This document shows, in pieces, positions 63,572-64,000 of a stretch of DNA of 64,000 nt. The number at the start of each line of letters is the position of its first letter. Within the stretch, counting starts at the first letter, position 1. A program made the translations under genes and the position numbers. Location of the stretch: the NCBI GenBank assembly GCA_023404675.1, contig JAEYAW010000028.1, positions 186,001 through 250,000 of the forward strand, written 5' to 3'. Under the pieces are notes generated by a model that was not told the origin of the DNA, did no database searches, and saw nothing but the letters and a program-made list of their open reading frames with translations. The DNA comes from Pseudomonadota bacterium (GTDB lineage Bacteria; Pseudomonadota; Alphaproteobacteria; Rhizobiales; Xanthobacteraceae).

Positions 63572-64000
63572 ATGGTTGCGCTGCGCGGCAAGGAGATCGA
63601 CACCTATCTCGCCAAACCCGACACGGCGCGGCCGCTGGCGCTCGTCTATGGTCCCGACGCCGGTCTTGTGCGCGAGCGCGCCGACCTGCTGATCAAGGCG
63701 GCGGTGGATGATCCGAACGATCCGTTCTCGTTCGTGAGGCTTGAGGGCGACGACCTCGCCGCCGACCCAGCCCGTCTCGTCGACGAGGCGATGACGGTGC
63801 CGTTGTTCGGCGGCCGCCGTGCGATTCGCGTGCGCGCGGGCTCGCGCAATTTTTCCGCCGGCGTCGAGACGCTGGCGCAGACGCCGCCGGCCGACTGCTG
63901 CATCGTGATCGAGGCGGGCGAACTGCGCCCGGATTCGCCGCTGCGCAAAATCTGCGAGCGCGCAAAAAGCGCGGTGGCGATCGCCTGCTATCCGGACACC
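63572..64000 (+). CDS. holA: DNA polymerase III delta subunit (3' end beyond the window)
   Basis: 143 codons visible, starting MVALRGKEIDTYLAKPD. The AAA+-like domain I of HolA is recognisable by RPLALVYGPDAGLVRERADL and the DEAMTVPLFGGRRAIRVR segment. Delta opens the sliding clamp. The rest, including domains II and III, lies past base 64000. Confidence 0.93.
   Translation, partial: MVALRGKEIDTYLAKPDTARPLALVYGPDAGLVRERADLLIKAAVDDPNDPFSFVRLEGDDLAADPARLVDEAMTVPLFGGRRAIRVRAGSRNFSAGVETLAQTPPADCCIVIEAGELRPDSPLRKICERAKSAVAIACYPDT

Overview
The window is about 65% G+C, almost completely filled with housekeeping genes on both strands, and carries no phage, transposon or plasmid genes. Gene content and order point to an alphaproteobacterium of the Bradyrhizobium/Rhodopseudomonas/Nitrobacter/Afipia group (Nitrobacteraceae, formerly Bradyrhizobiaceae). 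The clearest signs are mdh-sucCD-sucA in one row, acnA divergent from the cytochrome c maturation genes ccmABCDG (acnA beside the cyc genes is described for Bradyrhizobium japonicum), a CP4-like class II aroA, an ohr/ohrR pair, leuS-lptE-holA, and the short palindromic intergenic repeats typical of this group. No 16S rRNA is present, so genus is an inference.

Layout. 1-6158: TCA cycle block on the minus strand (mdh, sucC, sucD, sucA; sucA runs off the left edge). 6306-9151: zapE, thpR and a periplasmic GDSL esterase. 9150-12478: an ABC export pair of the YbbA/YbbP type, divergent from the esterase as tesA/ybbAP is in E. coli. 12722-16661: Bax inhibitor-1 protein, an acetyltransferase, a secreted intradiol dioxygenase-like protein, DUF2794 and DUF1223 proteins, and a candidate small RNA. 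16932-23196: acnA, then ccmA-ccmB, a 562-base non-coding insertion with a hairpin-repeat array, then ccmC-ccmD-ccmG. 23346-25375: aroA, an acidic TIGR02300 protein and tRNA-Ala(GGC). 25405-27779: ohrR, an MFS exporter and ohr around one OhrR-type operator. 27920-30278: a CoA transferase and coaA. 30447-34686: the his cluster hisB-hisH-hisA-hisF-hisE with two small membrane-protein genes inside it. 34872-36844: the protease hslVU, hslV apparently starting at ATT. 36925-41211: ppa, an atypical receiver protein, a Crp/Fnr regulator and typA. 41382-49454: amine oxidase, acetyltransferase, TAXI solute-binding protein, pterin dehydratase, YkvA, quinone oxidoreductase, IalB-family protein, rlmN. 49644-52114: amtB with two P-II genes. 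52333-59868: GYF-domain membrane protein, SDR, tesB, a Ubi-type hydroxylase, GST, UPF0434, YggS and a diguanylate cyclase. 59973-64000: leuS, lptE and the start of holA.

How the genes work together. The window joins central carbon flow (TCA block, aconitase), respiratory cytochrome c assembly and quinone synthesis, histidine and aromatic amino acid synthesis, nitrogen sensing (GlnK/AmtB), peroxide defence (Ohr/OhrR), protein quality control (HslUV) and envelope assembly (LptE).

The least ordinary features are: (1) an array of four 33-base imperfect hairpin repeats spaced 55, 66 and 66 bases, preceded by a 13-bp inverted repeat, inside the ccm operon; (2) a structured, Rho-independently terminated candidate sRNA at 15775-15890; (3) an AUU start for hslV; (4) a receiver-domain protein whose phospho-acceptor Asp is Asn; (5) an MFS exporter inserted into the ohr regulon. 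None is a proven new system. The ccmB-ccmC array is the strongest candidate for something undescribed.
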